From Planotetraspora thailandica (GTDB lineage: Bacteria > Actinomycetota > Actinomycetes > Streptosporangiales > Streptosporangiaceae): a stretch of DNA of 64,000 nucleotides. Below, piece after piece: positions 16,586-25,960 of this stretch. The notes below the pieces were generated by a model. The model did no database searches, was not told the origin of the DNA, and saw only the letters and a program-made list of their open reading frames with translations. Within the stretch, counting starts at the first letter, position 1; the number at the start of each line of letters is the position of its first letter. The stretch is from positions 248,001 through 312,000 of the forward strand of contig NZ_BOOR01000010.1 of assembly GCF_016863335.1 (NCBI RefSeq), in the 5' to 3' direction. A program made the translations under genes and the position numbers.

Positions 16586-18985
16586 ATGGCAAACTGGAAA
16601 CCAGTGACTGCGTTTACCTCATCACCGGAGCGAGCGGGCGCCCTCCTCGGCCGCCTGCTCGCCGTATCCGCACGCCAGCGGCGTGTCACCCATGTGGAGC
16701 ATGTTCCAGCACGTCAGGCAGGTCAAGTCCGCTGGCCCGATTGGGCGGAGCCGCTACTCGTTACGCGCTTGGAGAACAACGGGATCTCCGGCCTGTGGCA
16801 GCACCAGTACGAGGCCGCGGAGCACGTCCACCGTGGCCGAAACGTGATCATCGCCACGGGGACCGCCTCGGGGAAATCCCTGGCCTACCTGCTTCCGGCG
16901 GTGACGGAGATCTTCTCCGGCGGCACCGTGCTCTATCTCACGCCGACCAAGGCGCTGGCCGCCGACCAGCTCAGGGCCGTACGAGGCCTGCGGCTCGCGC
17001 AGGTGCGGCCTGCCACGTTCGACGGCGACACTCCTGCGGATGAGCGGCAGTGGGTCCGCCAGCACGCCAACTACGTGCTGACGAACCCGGACATGCTGCA
17101 TCGGTCGATCCTGCCGCGGCACGGGTCCTGGTCGTCGTTCTGGCGCCGGTTGCGGCTCGTCGTGGTCGACGAGTGCCACGGGTACCGGGGGGTCTTCGGC
17201 TCACACGTGGCGCAGATCCTCCGCCGGCTACGCCGGGTGGCCGCCAAATACGGCTCCCGTCCCGTCTTCCTCCTCGCATCGGCCACCGCCAGCGAGCCCG
17301 GATTGGCGGGAATGCGCCTGACGGGCCTTGAGATGGCCGAGGTGACCACGGACGCCTCTCCTCGGGGTTCGACCACCTTCGCCCTATGGGAACCGCCTCT
17401 GACCGATCTGCGGGGCGAGGGAGGCGCACCCGTCCGGCGTACGGCGACGGCCGAGACGGCCGACCTCCTGTCGGACCTCGTGGTCGAGAACGTCCGCACT
17501 CTGGCGTTCGTGCGCTCCAGACGCGCCGCGGAGACGGTCGCCCTGGCCGCCAGGCGCAACCTCGAGGAGATCGAGTCCGGCGCCTGGCCCGAAGCCGGCT
17601 CGGGCGATGGCGAGGCCCTCGATCGCCCGCCTGAAGAAGGCGAAGATCGGCTGGCCGATCGCGTGGCGGCCTACCGGGCCGGTTACCTGGCCGACGACCG
17701 GCGCGTGCTGGAGAAGGCGCTGCGCGCGGGGCAGATCACCGGACTGGCGACGACCAACGCCCTGGAGCTCGGCGTGGACGTCTCCGGGCTCGACGCCGTC
17801 CTCATCGCCGGGTGGCCGGGCACGCGCGCCTCCCTTTGGCAGCAGGCGGGGCGGGCGGGCCGCGCGGGCCAGGACGCCCTGGCCGTGCTGATCGCGCGTG
17901 ACGACCCTCTGGACACCTACCTGGTCCACCATCCCGAGGCCTTGTTCGGCCGGCCGGTGGAGGCCATCGTCCTCGACCCGGACAATCCGTACGTGCTCGC
18001 GCCGCATCTGTGCGCGGCGGCCTCCGAGATCCCGATCACGGAGGCCGATCTCGAGATCTTCGGGCCGTCCGCCCGGGAGGCGCTGAACGATCTGGTCGCC
18101 CGAGGGCTGCTGCGCAAGCGGACGACCGGGTGGTTTTGGACCAGCCGAAATCGGGCCGCCGACCTCGCCGACATCCGCGGCTCGGGCGGGAGCCCGATCC
18201 AGGTGGTCGAAGCGAGCACCGGACGCCTTCTCGGCACGGTCGACGAGGCGTCGGCCCACACGACCGTGCACACCGGTGCGGTGTACCTCCACCAGGGTGA
18301 GACGTTCGTGGTCGACGCGCTCGAACTCGACGCCGGGGTCGCGCTCGTTTCTGCGGCGGAGCCCGAATATTCGACCTTCGCCCGGGACGTGACGGACATC
18401 CGGGTCATGGAGTCGCTGCGTTCCCAGGCGTTCGGCCCCGGCGAGCTGCACTTCGGCTCGGTGGAGGTCACCCGGCAGGTCGTCTCCTACCTCAAACGCC
18501 GTCACCATACCGGCGAGATGCTCGGGGAGGACCCCCTCGACCTGCCTCCGCGGACCCTTCGCACCCGCGCCGTCTGGTGGACGCTCCCCCACGAGGCCCT
18601 CGCCTCGGTGCTCTCGAACACCGACGGCAAGCCGATCGACCTCGGGGGCGCGGCCCACGCGGCCGAGCACGCCTCGATCGGCCTTCTCCCCCTGTTCGCC
18701 ACGTGCGACCGATGGGACATCGGCGGCGTGTCGACCGAGCTCCATCCGGACACCGGCCTGCTCACCGTCTTCGTGTACGACGGCCACGACGGCGGCGCCG
18801 GGTTCGCCGAGCGCGGTTACGCGAAGGCGGCCGACTGGCTCACCGCCACCCGTGAGGCGATCGCCTCCTGCGAGTGCGAGCGCGGCTGCCCGTCCTGCAT
18901 CCAGTCGCCCAAATGCGGAAACGGCAACGAGCCCCTCGACAAGGCCGGAGCCCTCCGTCTGCTCGGCGTGCTCCTCGGCTCCTGA
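16586..18985 (+). CDS. DEAD/DEAH-box helicase, MrfA/YprA type with C-terminal Zn-binding (MZB) domain
   Basis: About 799 residues. Helicase domain 1 has Walker A GTASGKS (92-98), the DECH box (195-198) and ASATASEPG. Domain 2 has ATNALELGVDVSG and QQAGRAGRAG. The C-terminal MZB domain ends in CECERGCPSCIQSPKCGNG, four Cys that bind zinc. Bacillus MrfA uses this fold to repair mitomycin-type damage. The start is open: ATG 16586 or GTG 16604, both before the conserved TAFTSSPER. The gene is divergent from bldG, an order also found in Streptomyces. Confidence 0.92.
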   Translation: MANWKPVTAFTSSPERAGALLGRLLAVSARQRRVTHVEHVPARQAGQVRWPDWAEPLLVTRLENNGISGLWQHQYEAAEHVHRGRNVIIATGTASGKSLAYLLPAVTEIFSGGTVLYLTPTKALAADQLRAVRGLRLAQVRPATFDGDTPADERQWVRQHANYVLTNPDMLHRSILPRHGSWSSFWRRLRLVVVDECHGYRGVFGSHVAQILRRLRRVAAKYGSRPVFLLASATASEPGLAGMRLTGLEMAEVTTDASPRGSTTFALWEPPLTDLRGEGGAPVRRTATAETADLLSDLVVENVRTLAFVRSRRAAETVALAARRNLEEIESGAWPEAGSGDGEALDRPPEEGEDRLADRVAAYRAGYLADDRRVLEKALRAGQITGLATTNALELGVDVSGLDAVLIAGWPGTRASLWQQAGRAGRAGQDALAVLIARDDPLDTYLVHHPEALFGRPVEAIVLDPDNPYVLAPHLCAAASEIPITEADLEIFGPSAREALNDLVARGLLRKRTTGWFWTSRNRAADLADIRGSGGSPIQVVEASTGRLLGTVDEASAHTTVHTGAVYLHQGETFVVDALELDAGVALVSAAEPEYSTFARDVTDIRVMESLRSQAFGPGELHFGSVEVTRQVVSYLKRRHHTGEMLGEDPLDLPPRTLRTRAVWWTLPHEALASVLSNTDGKPIDLGGAAHAAEHASIGLLPLFATCDRWDIGGVSTELHPDTGLLTVFVYDGHDGGAGFAERGYAKAADWLTATREAIASCECERGCPSCIQSPKCGNGNEPLDKAGALRLLGVLLGS

Positions 18986-19000
18986 GCGCGCCCGGACCGG

Positions 19001-20353
19001 CTACCGGCGACGGCGGCCGGTGTAGGGATCGTCGTCGTCGGGCGTGCCCGCCGCACCTGTCTGCGCGGACGTCCGGGAACGCTCCGGATCGGGGTCCGGC
19101 GAGCCGGCGAGCACGATGGAGGGGCGCCTGGCGATCGTGCTGGCCGTGCCCCTGACGGTCCTTCCCGGAGCAGAGGAGGGTGTGCCCGGGGTAGACCCGG
19201 GCGCCGTGGTGGCTTCGAGCTCGGCGGGGCGGCGCGGGCTCGCCGGCGGCAGGGCCGCGACGGCCGCTTTCGCCGTCCCTCCGGATCCGCCGGCCGCCGT
19301 CAGAGCCGCGACCGGCGTCAACGCGACGCCGCCATGAGCCTCCCGCCGCTTCATCCAGCCACGTATGCGGGAGCCCAGCAGCACGAGGAGCCCGGCCAGC
19401 GCCAGCGCTATGCCGTAGGCGGGCCCGCCGAGGAACGAACCCGACGATTCCTCACCGAGATCGTCCCCAGCCGTCCACTCGGCCGAGCCAGGCGGTGCGA
19501 CCTCCGGCACGGCCGCGTCGTCATCCGAGATGTCGGGCAACGTCAGTGTGGTCTTCGAACCGTCCGTCGTCAGTCGCGGCAGCGCCTGGGGTGTGGCGCC
19601 GCTTCCGGCGGTGGTCGTCGGATCCGCGTGCCGCTCCGAGGGGGACGGACTCGCCGACGTCGCCGAGTGAGTCGGCTGGGGTGCGGCCGGGACGCTCACA
19701 TAAGCGGCCGCCGAGTCGCCCGAGGTCAACGTGCCGCCAAGCCCGTCCGACCGTACGGCCCGCACGGAGAAGCCGACGCGCTGTGCCGTGGCCTGGGACG
19801 GCACCGCGAGACTCGCCTGGCAGGTCGAGCCTGAGCATGCCGTGGCGACCGGGAAGGATCCCGACGCCGCCGGGCTGGAGACCTCGTAGGAGCGCAGGTC
19901 GGGTTCGGTGCCCTTGGGCCAGGTGACCACCACGTCCGCACCTTTGAGCCCGGCCTCCACACCCGTGGGGGCGGCGGGAGGCCGACTGAGCGTGAAGGTC
20001 GACGTCGTGTAGGTCTTCTTGGTGATCTGTCCGCGCAGCGAAACGGTGAACACCCCGTTGGGGGCCGCACCCGGGTCGAACGACCCGCTGATCGGCTGCT
20101 TGAGCAGCCCGCCCTGGGCGATCCTGCGGAGGGACACGGACGGACCTTCGACATAGAGGCCCATGCTCAGCTGCAAGAGCTGGATCTTGGCAGAGACAGT
20201 CACCGGCCCGGATGTCGAGATGACCGCGCCGGGCTTCGGCGAGACGATCGTGCCTCCGTCGGCGCTCGCCGACGTGGCGCCGGCCACCAGCACGGACATG
20301 GTCGCGAGCGGCACGATCACCGCCGCCGAGGCCAGGCTGCGAAGCGTGATCAC
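19001..20353 (-). CDS. Secreted, membrane-anchored FN3-like surface protein
   Basis: About 450 residues. A Sec signal peptide ends near ATSASA. The exported part has an Ig/Big-type region (IVSPKPGAVISTSGPVTVSA) and a fibronectin III-like region (PAAPTGVEAGLKGADVVVTW). A Ser/Thr/Pro-rich linker, a membrane helix (about 308-326) and a cytoplasmic tail rich in Pro, Ala and Arg ending GRRRR follow. I prefer the GTG at 20353 because GGAAGG then sits 6 nt upstream; the GTG at 20359 touches the ribosome site. It lies at the 3' end of the tad operon on the same strand, so a surface or pilus-related role is possible. Confidence 0.8.
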   Translation of the reverse strand: MITLRSLASAAVIVPLATMSVLVAGATSASADGGTIVSPKPGAVISTSGPVTVSAKIQLLQLSMGLYVEGPSVSLRRIAQGGLLKQPISGSFDPGAAPNGVFTVSLRGQITKKTYTTSTFTLSRPPAAPTGVEAGLKGADVVVTWPKGTEPDLRSYEVSSPAASGSFPVATACSGSTCQASLAVPSQATAQRVGFSVRAVRSDGLGGTLTSGDSAAAYVSVPAAPQPTHSATSASPSPSERHADPTTTAGSGATPQALPRLTTDGSKTTLTLPDISDDDAAVPEVAPPGSAEWTAGDDLGEESSGSFLGGPAYGIALALAGLLVLLGSRIRGWMKRREAHGGVALTPVAALTAAGGSGGTAKAAVAALPPASPRRPAELEATTAPGSTPGTPSSAPGRTVRGTASTIARRPSIVLAGSPDPDPERSRTSAQTGAAGTPDDDDPYTGRRRR

Positions 20354-20533
20354 GGTCACCCTTCCCGTCGAGAGCCGACCAGAGCGCCCGATCCCGAGGA
20401 ATCTCGGCGATGATCGGGAGCACCCGGAACCTTATTCCATCGCCCGCTCTTGGACGGAGTGTCCAAGAAGTCGTGATTCTTTCGCGACATAGTCACCCCA
20501 CGTGTTTCCGGGTTGACTCGGGTCCGGGGTTGT

Positions 20534-20986
20534 TCATTCGTCCGCGCCGATCGGCCCCGCCCTCGCGACGGCCCGGGCCGTGCGACTGCCGGAAAACGGC
20601 AGGGTGAAACGCAGCGAGACCGCGACTTCGGTGATGCCGTCGACGACCGAGCACCGATCGACGCGCGAGCCGTTGGCGGTCGTCACCGCGTGGGCCCGTG
20701 CGCACGCTCCCTCGGACGTGGTGAGCGCGTGCGCCGCCGCCGCGAGCGCGGCCAGGTCGGCCGCGGTCTCAGCGCGGAGCCGCGCGGCACGCGCCACCCC
20801 GACATCCACGGCGACCACCGCGGCGAGCCAGACGAGCGCCATCATCGCGATCGTCCACACCGTGGCCGAGCCGCTCTGCCCCCGACGACCCGTACGGCAG
20901 GCCCGCCCCGGCAGGCCCCCCACGCCGGGACGCCCGATCCGCCTTGGGCTGCTACCGACTGGGCTTGCACGGCCGTCGCCGTTCAT
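20534..20986 (-). CDS. TadE/G-like pilus-assembly protein (Rv3654c type)
   Basis: 150 residues. A short basic N-terminus with GRRGQSGSATVWTIAMMALV leads into one membrane helix (about 42-66), then AARLRAETAADLAALAAAAH, a conserved helix of actinobacterial helicase/secretion neighborhood TadE-like proteins. CARAHAVTTANG and a C-terminal strand region should be outside the membrane, with two Cys that could pair. Its ATG overlaps the stop of the upstream TadE gene (ATGA). It is the last gene of the tad operon. Confidence 0.82.
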   Translation of the reverse strand: MNGDGRASPVGSSPRRIGRPGVGGLPGRACRTGRRGQSGSATVWTIAMMALVWLAAVVAVDVGVARAARLRAETAADLAALAAAAHALTTSEGACARAHAVTTANGSRVDRCSVVDGITEVAVSLRFTLPFSGSRTARAVARAGPIGADE

Positions 20987-21417
20987 GGCAGCACCCCCGG
21001 CTCCGTGGAGGAGACGGCGGATGCGCTCACCTTGATCGGCGGCAACATACGGGCCCATCCCGGCTGGACGAGAACCGAGACGTCGACACGGGTGAACTCG
21101 GCCCCGGCGACGACCCCGATCTCCGCACCCGCGGGAGCCGACCGGGCGACCGCCACCCGGACGGCGCCGCCGGCCTCGCCCCGCGCCGCGGCCCGGGCAC
21201 CCGCCCGAGCCGCGTCGACGCACTGGAGATGGATGCCGGCGATCGCCACGGCCCACAACGAGGCCGCCAGAACGAGCACCAGAGCGGGGAGCACCACGGC
21301 CGCCTCGGCCGTCACCGATCCGCGGTCCCGGGCCGGCGCAGTGGTGCGCCGCATGAATGAGACCACCGCGCCCGTCACGGACCATGGCCCAATCAGACGC
21401 GCACAGTTTCGCGGCAC
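20983..21417 (-). CDS. TadE family minor pilin-like protein
   Basis: 144 residues. After a 22-residue leader the conserved core RDRGSVTAEAAVVLPALVLV carries the Glu of the TadE motif and starts a membrane helix; IAGIHLQCVDAARAGARAAARGE follows. TadE proteins are minor pseudopilins of the Flp/Tad system. I chose the GTG at 21417 because GAGGAG lies 9 nt upstream; the ATG at 21354 has no ribosome site. It overlaps the next gene by 4 nt. Confidence 0.85.
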   Translation of the reverse strand: MPRNCARLIGPWSVTGAVVSFMRRTTAPARDRGSVTAEAAVVLPALVLVLAASLWAVAIAGIHLQCVDAARAGARAAARGEAGGAVRVAVARSAPAGAEIGVVAGAEFTRVDVSVLVQPGWARMLPPIKVSASAVSSTEPGVLP

Positions 21418-21560
21418 GTCCCGATCTCCTCTCCGTCATGCGGGGCCCGGCGCTCATACGCCCTCCGCCCCCTGGCCGTCTCGGCGAAGGCCCACCGGAG
21501 GGCGGCTGAAGGCGCTACCACGCCCCGTGGAAAGCCCCCGACCCCTGGGATCCGAGAGCC

Positions 21561-21591
21561 TGTGGAAAACCTGTGGATGCCGTGTGGACGG
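21561..21591 (-). promoter_or_regulatory. Triplet of DnaA-box-like sequences with 11-bp phasing
   Basis: TGTGGAAAA (21561), TGTGGATGC (21572) and TGTGGACGG (21583) lie in the same direction at exact 11-bp steps. They are variants of the actinobacterial DnaA box TTGTCCACA read from the other strand. They fall just after the DUF4244 stop codon. Confidence 0.5.
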
Positions 21592-21599
21592 CGGATGGC

Positions 21600-21932
21600 T
21601 CATCCGGCCAGCTTGAGCGCCTTCTGGATCAGGGCGGTGAGCATGGACCGCACCTCGTTGCTCGTGACGATCTTGAAGAGCAGCGCGGCGAATCCGCAGG
21701 CGGCGATCGTGCCGACGGCATATTCCGCGGTGGACATGCCGGCCTCGCCCCGCGTGCGCGCGATGACCGTCCACCGCACGACCGCCCTCCGCACTCGGCT
21801 GCGCGCCGCGGAGACCGCCTTCGGAAGCCGGCCGAATGAGGGGAATCGCCGGACGGCTCGACGCCCGCCTGATGCCGTGGTCTTCGCCGCCGGCTCTCCG
21901 AAGCGGGCGGACTCCGCTCTCCACGTGACCAT
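21600..21932 (-). CDS. DUF4244 family Flp-pilin-like protein
   Basis: 110 residues. An unusually long Arg-rich N-terminus (about 60 residues) precedes the DUF4244 core RTRGEAGMSTAEYAVGTIAA. This resembles Flp prepilins, with a Gly-Met/Thr-Ala-Glu-Tyr cleavage-site region and a following hydrophobic helix. It is the best candidate for the major pilin of this tad cluster. The start ATG has a perfect AGGAGG 6 nt upstream. DnaA-box-like triplets flank it on both sides. Confidence 0.85.
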   Translation of the reverse strand: MVTWRAESARFGEPAAKTTASGGRRAVRRFPSFGRLPKAVSAARSRVRRAVVRWTVIARTRGEAGMSTAEYAVGTIAACGFAALLFKIVTSNEVRSMLTALIQKALKLAG

Positions 21933-22025
21933 CGGTCCTCCTGACTCGCCGGGACGGACCCTCCGCCGCGGCCCGACGTCAGGTTGCTCGGTCCGCACGC
22001 ACCCCCTCCGCCGCCCGGCATCGTC

Positions 22026-22141
22026 TGTGGACGGGCCCCTCTAGGAGCAGAACCTGTGGATTATCGATAACCCCAGGCAGGAAGGCCTTTTCTCGGGTTT
22101 CTCATGGCGCTTGTCCACAGCTGTGGACGGGGATGTCCACA
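22026..22141. promoter_or_regulatory. Cluster of five DnaA-box-like sequences upstream of the DUF4244 gene
   Basis: TGTGGACGG (22026), TGTGGATTA (22055), TTGTCCACA (22111, a perfect actinobacterial consensus), TGTGGACGG (22122) and ATGTCCACA (22133). The last three are at 11-bp steps. The first two of these form the 16-bp palindrome GTCCACAGCTGTGGAC at 22113-22128. TTATCGATAA at 22061-22070 is a separate 10-bp palindrome. Confidence 0.5.
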
Positions 22142-22194
22142 ATTCCACCGGCCGCCCGCGGCCTTTCGCTCCCGGGCGAACCGCAGGTGCCATA

Positions 22195-22923
22195 TCAGGG
22201 CATGAGGATCTGGGCCGCGAGGCCGGCGATCACCGGGACCACGCCGAGAAGGACGAAGGCGGGCAGGAAACACAGGCCCAGGGGCGCCACGACGTGCACG
22301 CCGACCCTGCGGGCGGCGGCCGACGCTTGCGCCCGCGCGGCATGACGCGCGTCGTCGGCCAGCCGGGTCAGAACGTCGGCGACCGGGGCGCCGTTCTGCG
22401 CGGCTCTGATCATGGTTCGTGCAAGGGAAGCCAGCGGCGGCTCCCCTGCGAGGACGTCCCATACCTGTTCGGGATCGGCTCCGAGCCGCGTCTGCGCGCC
22501 GGCCCAGGCCAGCCGCTCTCCCAGGGGGCCTGCGACGGCCTCAGCGGTCACATCGATCGCCCCGCTCAACGGCTGCCCGGCACGCAGGCAGGCCGCCATG
22601 AGATCGACGGCGAAGGGCAGGTCGGCGGTGATGCGCTCGCGCCGGCGGCGGGCGTCGGCGGGTTCCCGGCGGCCGGCCGTCACGAACACGCCGCCTGCGA
22701 CCACCGCCCCCACCACCACGCCGGGCACACCGCCCACGAACAGGGCGGCGAGCACCCCCGCGGGCGCGGCGACCACGAGCCCGGGCGGGAGCGCGGTGGC
22801 GCCGCCGTCGTCCGAAGGGTCACGAGCCGATCCTGAAATGGCGCGGAGCCGGTCGGCCGGTCGCACGGTGACGGGCCACGCCCACACCGCCAGCGCTGCG
22901 AGCGCGGCCACGAGCGCGATCAC
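22195..22923 (-). CDS. Type II secretion F-domain protein, TadC-like
   Basis: 242 residues. There are two N-terminal membrane segments, then the cytoplasmic F domain (RERITADLPFAVDLMAACLRAGQPL; GERLAWAGAQTRLGADPEQVW), and two C-terminal helices (VHVVAPLGLCFLPAFVLLG). It forms the inner-membrane platform of the Tad machine with TadB. The GTG at 22923 overlaps the TadB stop (GTGA). A longer in-frame ORF exists upstream but lies inside tadB. Confidence 0.85.
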   Translation of the reverse strand: MIALVAALAALAVWAWPVTVRPADRLRAISGSARDPSDDGGATALPPGLVVAAPAGVLAALFVGGVPGVVVGAVVAGGVFVTAGRREPADARRRRERITADLPFAVDLMAACLRAGQPLSGAIDVTAEAVAGPLGERLAWAGAQTRLGADPEQVWDVLAGEPPLASLARTMIRAAQNGAPVADVLTRLADDARHAARAQASAAARRVGVHVVAPLGLCFLPAFVLLGVVPVIAGLAAQILMP

Positions 22924-23651
22924 GACGCTCGACCTCGGGCAGGCACACCCTCCGCCCGGGCGGCGAGCGCACGTGTCCACCACACTCCGGCCGCGTCCAG
23001 CACAAGTCCTGTGACCAGGCAGGCGAATCCCGCCGGGCCTCCCAGCAGGAAGCCCACCGGGTCCATGCCCAGGCCGGCCGCCATGAGCACCCCCAGCACG
23101 GGCAGGCCCGCCAGCATGCGCGCCGTCGCCCTCGGCCCGGCGAGCTGTGCCCCCACGTCCTGCCGGTGGGTCTCCTCCTCACGCAGCGACGCCTCCACCC
23201 GCTGCACGAGCGCCACCAGGTCTCCGCCCACGGTCACGCTCACCCGCCAGCATGCGGCGAGCCGTACGAGTCCGTCGCCTCCCCAGGGCGGGGCGGCGCG
23301 CAGAAGCGCGGCGGGAACGTCACCGCCGTCCCTGGCGGCTGCCGCCACGGGAAGCAGCGCACCGTCGTCTGACCGGTCCGCGAAGCGCACCGCCATGGCC
23401 GCCCGCGCGAGGGCTTCGCCGGGCTGCCTCCCGGCGGCGAGTTCGGCGACGAGACCGTGACAGAGCTCGACGGAGGCGGCACGCCACGCCCTCGCCTTCG
23501 CCGCGGGGCGGGGACGCATCGCCGGAACCCGCCAGGTCGGGCGGCGCGGCCGGGACGCGCCGGCCAGCACGGTCAGCCTCGCGGTGGGAGCGTCGGGGCC
23601 GGCCAGCACCCAGACGGCGAGGCCTGCCGCGATCATCGCTACCGCGACCAC
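22920..23651 (-). CDS. Type II secretion F-domain protein, TadB-like
   Basis: About 243 residues. A leading membrane helix is followed by a long basic linker, then the F domain with ELCHGLVAELAAGRQPGEAL and ACWRVSVTVGGDLVALVQRV. Two membrane helices end the protein. The start is uncertain among TTG 23666, GTG 23651 and ATG 23636. I prefer 23651, which has GGAGG just upstream and overlaps the cpaF stop by 13 nt. It is part of the Ssd-CpaF-TadB-TadC operon. Confidence 0.83.
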   Translation of the reverse strand: MVAVAMIAAGLAVWVLAGPDAPTARLTVLAGASRPRRPTWRVPAMRPRPAAKARAWRAASVELCHGLVAELAAGRQPGEALARAAMAVRFADRSDDGALLPVAAAARDGGDVPAALLRAAPPWGGDGLVRLAACWRVSVTVGGDLVALVQRVEASLREEETHRQDVGAQLAGPRATARMLAGLPVLGVLMAAGLGMDPVGFLLGGPAGFACLVTGLVLDAAGVWWTRALAARAEGVPARGRAS

Positions 23652-24829
23652 GACGCCTCCGGGCAACTCCGTCTCAATGCCGCGAAGGCCGGGCCCGGGA
23701 GGCCGTTCCCGTCCCGGGTGAAGGTCAGGGCGGGGACGGCCGCGATCAGACCCGACGCCTCCCGCTCCAGCATGCAGATCTCCGCGACACGGCGGGGGCC
23801 GCCCGGCTCCCTGACGAGGTGGACGACCACGTCGAGCGCGGCGGCGATCTGGCTGTGGACGGCCTCGCGGGACAACCCGGCCGCGCAGGCGAGGGCCTCG
23901 AGCCGGGCGGGCACGTCGGCGGCGTTGTTGGCGTGCAAGGTGCCGCAGCCGCCCTCGTGACCGGTGTTCAACGCGGCCAGAAGATCGACCACCTCTGCTC
24001 CTCGCACCTCACCCACGACGAGCCTGTCGGGGCGCATGCGCAGGGCCTGCCGTACGAGATCGCGAAGACCCACGCCGCCCGCCCCTTCGAGATTCGGCGG
24101 CCGGGCCTCCAGCCTCACCACGTGGGGATGGTCGGGACGCAGCTCGGCGGAGTCTTCGACGAGGAGCAGGCGCTCCCCGGGCCCGGCGAGCGAGAGCATG
24201 GCCGACAACAGGGTGGTCTTGCCCGTGCCCGTCCCACCGGTCACCAGGAAGGCGAGCCGCGCGGCCATGAGGGTGCGGAGGACGGCAGCCCCAGGCCCCG
24301 CGACGAGATCCTCGATGGCGAAGACGCGGCGGGACGGCAGCCGGAGCGACAGGCAGGTGCCGTCGGGCGCGATGGGAGGCAGCACGGCGTGCAGCCGCAC
24401 CCCGCCCGCCAGGCGCGCGTCCACGTACGGGCAGGCGTCGTCGAGGCGGCGCCCGGCCGCCGCCGCGAGGCGCTGCGCGAGCCGCCGGACCTCGTCGTCG
24501 CCGGCGAAGGTGACCGGCGTGCGGCGCAGCCCCTGCCCGTCGTCGATCCACACCTCGCGCGGTCCGTTGACCAGCACGTCGGTGACTCCCGGTTCGGACA
24601 GCAACGTTTCAAGAGGGCCGGCTCCGATGAGCTCGGCCTTGAGGACGCGGGCGATGGCGAGCACCTCGGCGTCTCCGAGCACCGCACGCTCGGCTCGAAG
24701 TGCCGCGGCCACCCCTGCCGCGGTGGGCGGGGCTCCGGCCCGCGAGAGTCGTACGCGCACGGCCTCGGCCAGCTCCGCGGAGACGGCCGGTCCGGCGCCG
24801 GTCATGTCGTCTGCGCGACGGGCGCTCAT
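23639..24829 (-). CDS. TadA/CpaF-type secretion ATPase
   Basis: 396 residues. The N-terminal domain (about 15-130) is followed by the ATPase core. Walker A is GGTGTGKTT at 198-206, the Asp box region LLLVEDSAELRP at 221-232, Walker B VVGEVRG at 271-277, and the His box HEGGCGTLHANNAADV follows. It powers assembly of Flp-type pili. I chose the ATG at 24829 (GGCGGA 7 nt upstream); the preceding CpaE-like gene stops 16 nt earlier. This matches the M. tuberculosis Rv3659c/Rv3660c pair. Confidence 0.93.
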   Translation of the reverse strand: MSARRADDMTGAGPAVSAELAEAVRVRLSRAGAPPTAAGVAAALRAERAVLGDAEVLAIARVLKAELIGAGPLETLLSEPGVTDVLVNGPREVWIDDGQGLRRTPVTFAGDDEVRRLAQRLAAAAGRRLDDACPYVDARLAGGVRLHAVLPPIAPDGTCLSLRLPSRRVFAIEDLVAGPGAAVLRTLMAARLAFLVTGGTGTGKTTLLSAMLSLAGPGERLLLVEDSAELRPDHPHVVRLEARPPNLEGAGGVGLRDLVRQALRMRPDRLVVGEVRGAEVVDLLAALNTGHEGGCGTLHANNAADVPARLEALACAAGLSREAVHSQIAAALDVVVHLVREPGGPRRVAEICMLEREASGLIAAVPALTFTRDGNGLPGPAFAALRRSCPEASWSR

Positions 24830-24845
24830 ACGGCGTCCGCCCAGG

Positions 24846-25880
24846 TCATGACGCCAGCTTCGACAGCAGATCGGAGCAGAACCGCCCGAGCGGAGCCCTG
24901 CCGAGCGGAGGCGGATCGCCCCGGTCGAGCGTCTCGGCGAGACCCCGGACCTCGGGCAGCACGCCGGCGCAGGGCACATCGACGGTCGCGGCGACGACCT
25001 CCGGCGAAAGGCTCCCCGAGCGCAGCACCGCCCTGAGGTCACCGGTGTGGCGCCGCAACAGCGCCAGCGACTGGGCCGCCGCCAGCGTCCCCCTGACATC
25101 GGCCTGGACCACGACAAGCGTCGCGGTCGCCCGGGAGAGCGCCTCGGACTCGCTGTCGCCGACCGATCGCGGGAGGTCCACGACCACGGGATCACAGCCG
25201 CGCCGGGCCGCGTCGAGGACGGCGCGCATGGCCTCCCGGGGAATGCCGGTCGGCTCCCCCCGATGCCATGACAGGACGGTGAGGTCCCCGAACGTCGGAA
25301 GCGCGTCCTGGAGGGCGGAATAGCTGACCCTGCCCTCCCTGCCGGCGATGTCGGGCCAGCGGGCTCCCATGGCCTCCTCCTGGCCCAGCACGACGTCGAT
25401 GCCCCCGCCCAGCGGATCGGCGTCGATCAGAAGCGTGCGCGCGCCTTCGCGGGCGGCCGTGAGCGCCAGGGACGCCGCCAGCACGGTGGCGCCCACGCCT
25501 CCCCTGCCGCCGGTGACGCACACGACGGTGCCCGACCTCGTCACAGGGTCGGCGAGCTCCCCGAGTTCTTCCACAAGCAGGCGCTCCGCCTCCGGCAGCT
25601 CGAGCACGGTCCGGGCCCCCAAGGACACGCACCGTCGCCACATGTCCGGGTCGTTCACGGCGCGGGTGACGAGCAGCACGTTCTGCCGGGGCGGCGGACC
25701 GGTCGCGGCGAGGTCGTCGGCGATCTCCCCGCCGACGATCACGAGCGGGGCGCGGGTCCAGTACGGCCGGGCGTGGGACGCCGTGCCCACAACGTCGATC
25801 TCCGTCCCCGCCGCCGCGGCGACGCGCAGGAGGTCGTCGAGAAGGTCCTGATCGTCGGTGATGGCCAAGGGCCGGTGCAT
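24846..25880 (-). CDS. ssd: Ssd/CpaE-like MinD-family protein
   Basis: 344 residues. An N-terminal receiver-like domain without phospho-site (about 1-110) precedes a MinD/ParA-like domain with TGGRGGVGATVLAASLAL at 123-140. The P-loop lacks the usual Lys (GVGAT rather than GVGKT), as in other actinobacterial Ssd proteins, so nucleotide hydrolysis is doubtful. LIDADPLGGGIDVVLG and VVVDLPRS follow. Rv3660c (Ssd) affects septum formation, and CpaE-type proteins place Tad machines. The ATG has GGAGAG upstream. It starts the tad operon. Confidence 0.88.
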   Translation of the reverse strand: MHRPLAITDDQDLLDDLLRVAAAAGTEIDVVGTASHARPYWTRAPLVIVGGEIADDLAATGPPPRQNVLLVTRAVNDPDMWRRCVSLGARTVLELPEAERLLVEELGELADPVTRSGTVVCVTGGRGGVGATVLAASLALTAAREGARTLLIDADPLGGGIDVVLGQEEAMGARWPDIAGREGRVSYSALQDALPTFGDLTVLSWHRGEPTGIPREAMRAVLDAARRGCDPVVVDLPRSVGDSESEALSRATATLVVVQADVRGTLAAAQSLALLRRHTGDLRAVLRSGSLSPEVVAATVDVPCAGVLPEVRGLAETLDRGDPPPLGRAPLGRFCSDLLSKLAS

Positions 25881-25960
25881 CGGGCTCTCCCTGTCGGTCG
25901 TCGTCGGGAGAGACCACCTTGCGCGCCGGGGGAGTGCGAGCCGGTCACCGAACCGGGCTC

